The translations under genes and the position numbers were made by a program. From the NCBI GenBank assembly GCA_018623675.1, contig JAAZVJ010000048.1:1-7039 (forward strand): DNA of 7,039 nt, given 5' to 3'. Below the pieces are notes generated by a model that did no database searches, was not told where the DNA came from, and worked only from the letters and a program-made list of their open reading frames with translations. Of this stretch, positions 6,203 to 7,039 are shown in pieces. Every line of letters starts with the position of its first letter. Positions within the stretch are counted from its first letter, which is position 1. This DNA comes from Synechococcus sp. HW_metabat.54. GTDB lineage: Bacteria > Cyanobacteriota > Cyanobacteriia > PCC-6307 > Cyanobiaceae.

Positions 6203-7039
6203 TCACGACTTTGTGAAACGCAGGGTGGCTGGTGAATCCCAGCTGCCCTGGGCGCTGTAACCCCGATTATTGGCACTGAGGTGGCGCAAAATCCAAAACA
6301 CAGATTCCACACTGCCCTCGCCGATGGCAGCTTGCACCTCCGTTGCTGATCGCGAAAGGCCATCTGCCAACACAGCTTCAACCCTGCCCTGAAGGCTCAG
6401 GATCGCTGCTGCCGCCTTTTTCCCGGCCTCAACACCAGGTTGGTGATAAGCGTTGATATTCACCAGTTCGCCATAAAGGCCAACGGTCCGTTCAAACAGC
6501 GCAATTAGTGCGCCGAGACGTCGGGCATCAAAGTCGACCATGCTGATGCTGATGCTCTGTCGCCCCCCTTCGGTGAGGGCGGAGCGGGTTCCTTGCAGAA
6601 AACCGTCGAGAAAATCACCAGGACGTTCACCGTTGAGCTCGGGAATGTCGGCACTGTCTTTGAGGCACTCAATGAAGGTGACAAAGAAATTGTCGATGCC
6701 ATCCCGCAACTGCTGCACGTAGGCGTGCTGATCGGTGGATCCTTTGTTTCCGTAAACCGCGAGGCCTTGATGGACCACATTTCCATCGCGATCGAGTCGT
6801 TTGCCTAGGGATTCCATCACCAATTGTTGGAGATAGCGGCTGAACACCTCCAAACGGTCGCGGTAGGGCAGAAGAACCATGTCGCGTTGACCGCGGCCAT
6901 TGCCTGCGACATACCAAGCGGCTGCCATCAACGCTGCTGGATTGCGGCGAAGGTCTGCGACGCGCGTGGCGTCATCCATCTGAGCCGCACCAGCCAGAAA
7001 GTCTCTGATGTCGGTACCGATCAAAGCCCCGGGCAATAA
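6203..7039 (-). CDS. pgi: Glucose-6-phosphate isomerase, 3' part
   Basis: Pgi interconverts glucose 6-phosphate and fructose 6-phosphate, linking glycolysis, gluconeogenesis, the oxidative pentose phosphate pathway and glycogen synthesis. The 278 residues here are the C-terminal half of a protein that is usually about 530 residues; the frame is open through the right edge ([11 protein letters not shown], matching the GLLPAALxGIDI region of relatives). Family blocks are NGRG with [47 protein letters not shown], and [15 protein letters not shown], the PGI signature. The catalytic residues expected for the family are present: Glu at codon 6812-6814 (VMES), His at 6725-6727 (TDQHAY), and Lys at 6419-6421 (GVEAGK). 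The C-terminus, with [21 protein letters not shown], lies beyond the canonical sugar-isomerase core. The stop is 12 bp from the leuS stop, convergent. The start and promoter lie outside the window. Confidence 0.97.
   Translation of the reverse strand, partial: LLPGALIGTDIRDFLAGAAQMDDATRVADLRRNPAALMAAAWYVAGNGRGQRDMVLLPYRDRLEVFSRYLQQLVMESLGKRLDRDGNVVHQGLAVYGNKGSTDQHAYVQQLRDGIDNFFVTFIECLKDSADIPELNGERPGDFLDGFLQGTRSALTEGGRQSISISMVDFDARRLGALIALFERTVGLYGELVNINAYHQPGVEAGKKAAAAILSLQGRVEAVLADGLSRSATEVQAAIGEGSVESVFWILRHLSANNRGYSAQGSWDSPATLRFTKS

Noticed and set aside
6203..6216. TCAC...GTGA hairpin at the end of pgi as a bidirectional terminator
   Set aside because: The stem is only 4 pairs and there is no T tract on either side.

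Overview
The window looks like a piece of chromosome from a marine picocyanobacterium: Synechococcus or Cyanobium type, or a high-GC Prochlorococcus. The evidence is a cyanobacterial-type Hfq next to dapF, a DUF1995 protein (a family of cyanobacteria and plastids), a cyanobacterial-type glucose-6-phosphate isomerase, and moderately high GC with tightly packed genes. The organism is inferred from gene content and protein style, not from a marker gene.

There are seven genes. On the minus strand, from 3232 down to the left edge, four lie head to tail: dapF (diaminopimelate epimerase), a group I cysteine desulfurase that overlaps dapF by 8 nt, a DUF1995 protein 35 nt further on, and the first 42 codons of a small membrane protein that resembles cyanobacterial DUF4330 proteins. 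This is probably one transcription unit. On the plus strand, starting only 24 bp from the dapF start, is a short divergent gene for cyanobacterial Hfq, followed after 63 nt by leuS (leucyl-tRNA synthetase). leuS converges with the 3' half of pgi (glucose-6-phosphate isomerase, minus strand), with 12 bp between their stop codons. pgi runs off the right edge. No stretch longer than 300 bases lacks a gene.

Most of this is housekeeping: lysine and peptidoglycan precursor synthesis (DapF), sulfur transfer from cysteine (desulfurase), leucine charging for translation (LeuS), central carbon metabolism (Pgi), and an Hfq-family protein that in cyanobacteria is tied to motility and DNA uptake. I see no mobile element, CRISPR array, tRNA, rRNA or obvious foreign gene. 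The least ordinary item is the DapF C-terminus. About 77 residues extend past the normal end of the enzyme and carry a four-cysteine cluster (C-x3-C-x3-C-x5-C) plus a helical tail, and the extension reads straight into the start codon of the overlapping cysteine desulfurase. The other points worth a check are the very short divergent hfq/dapF spacer and the non-canonical Hfq and desulfurase motifs.
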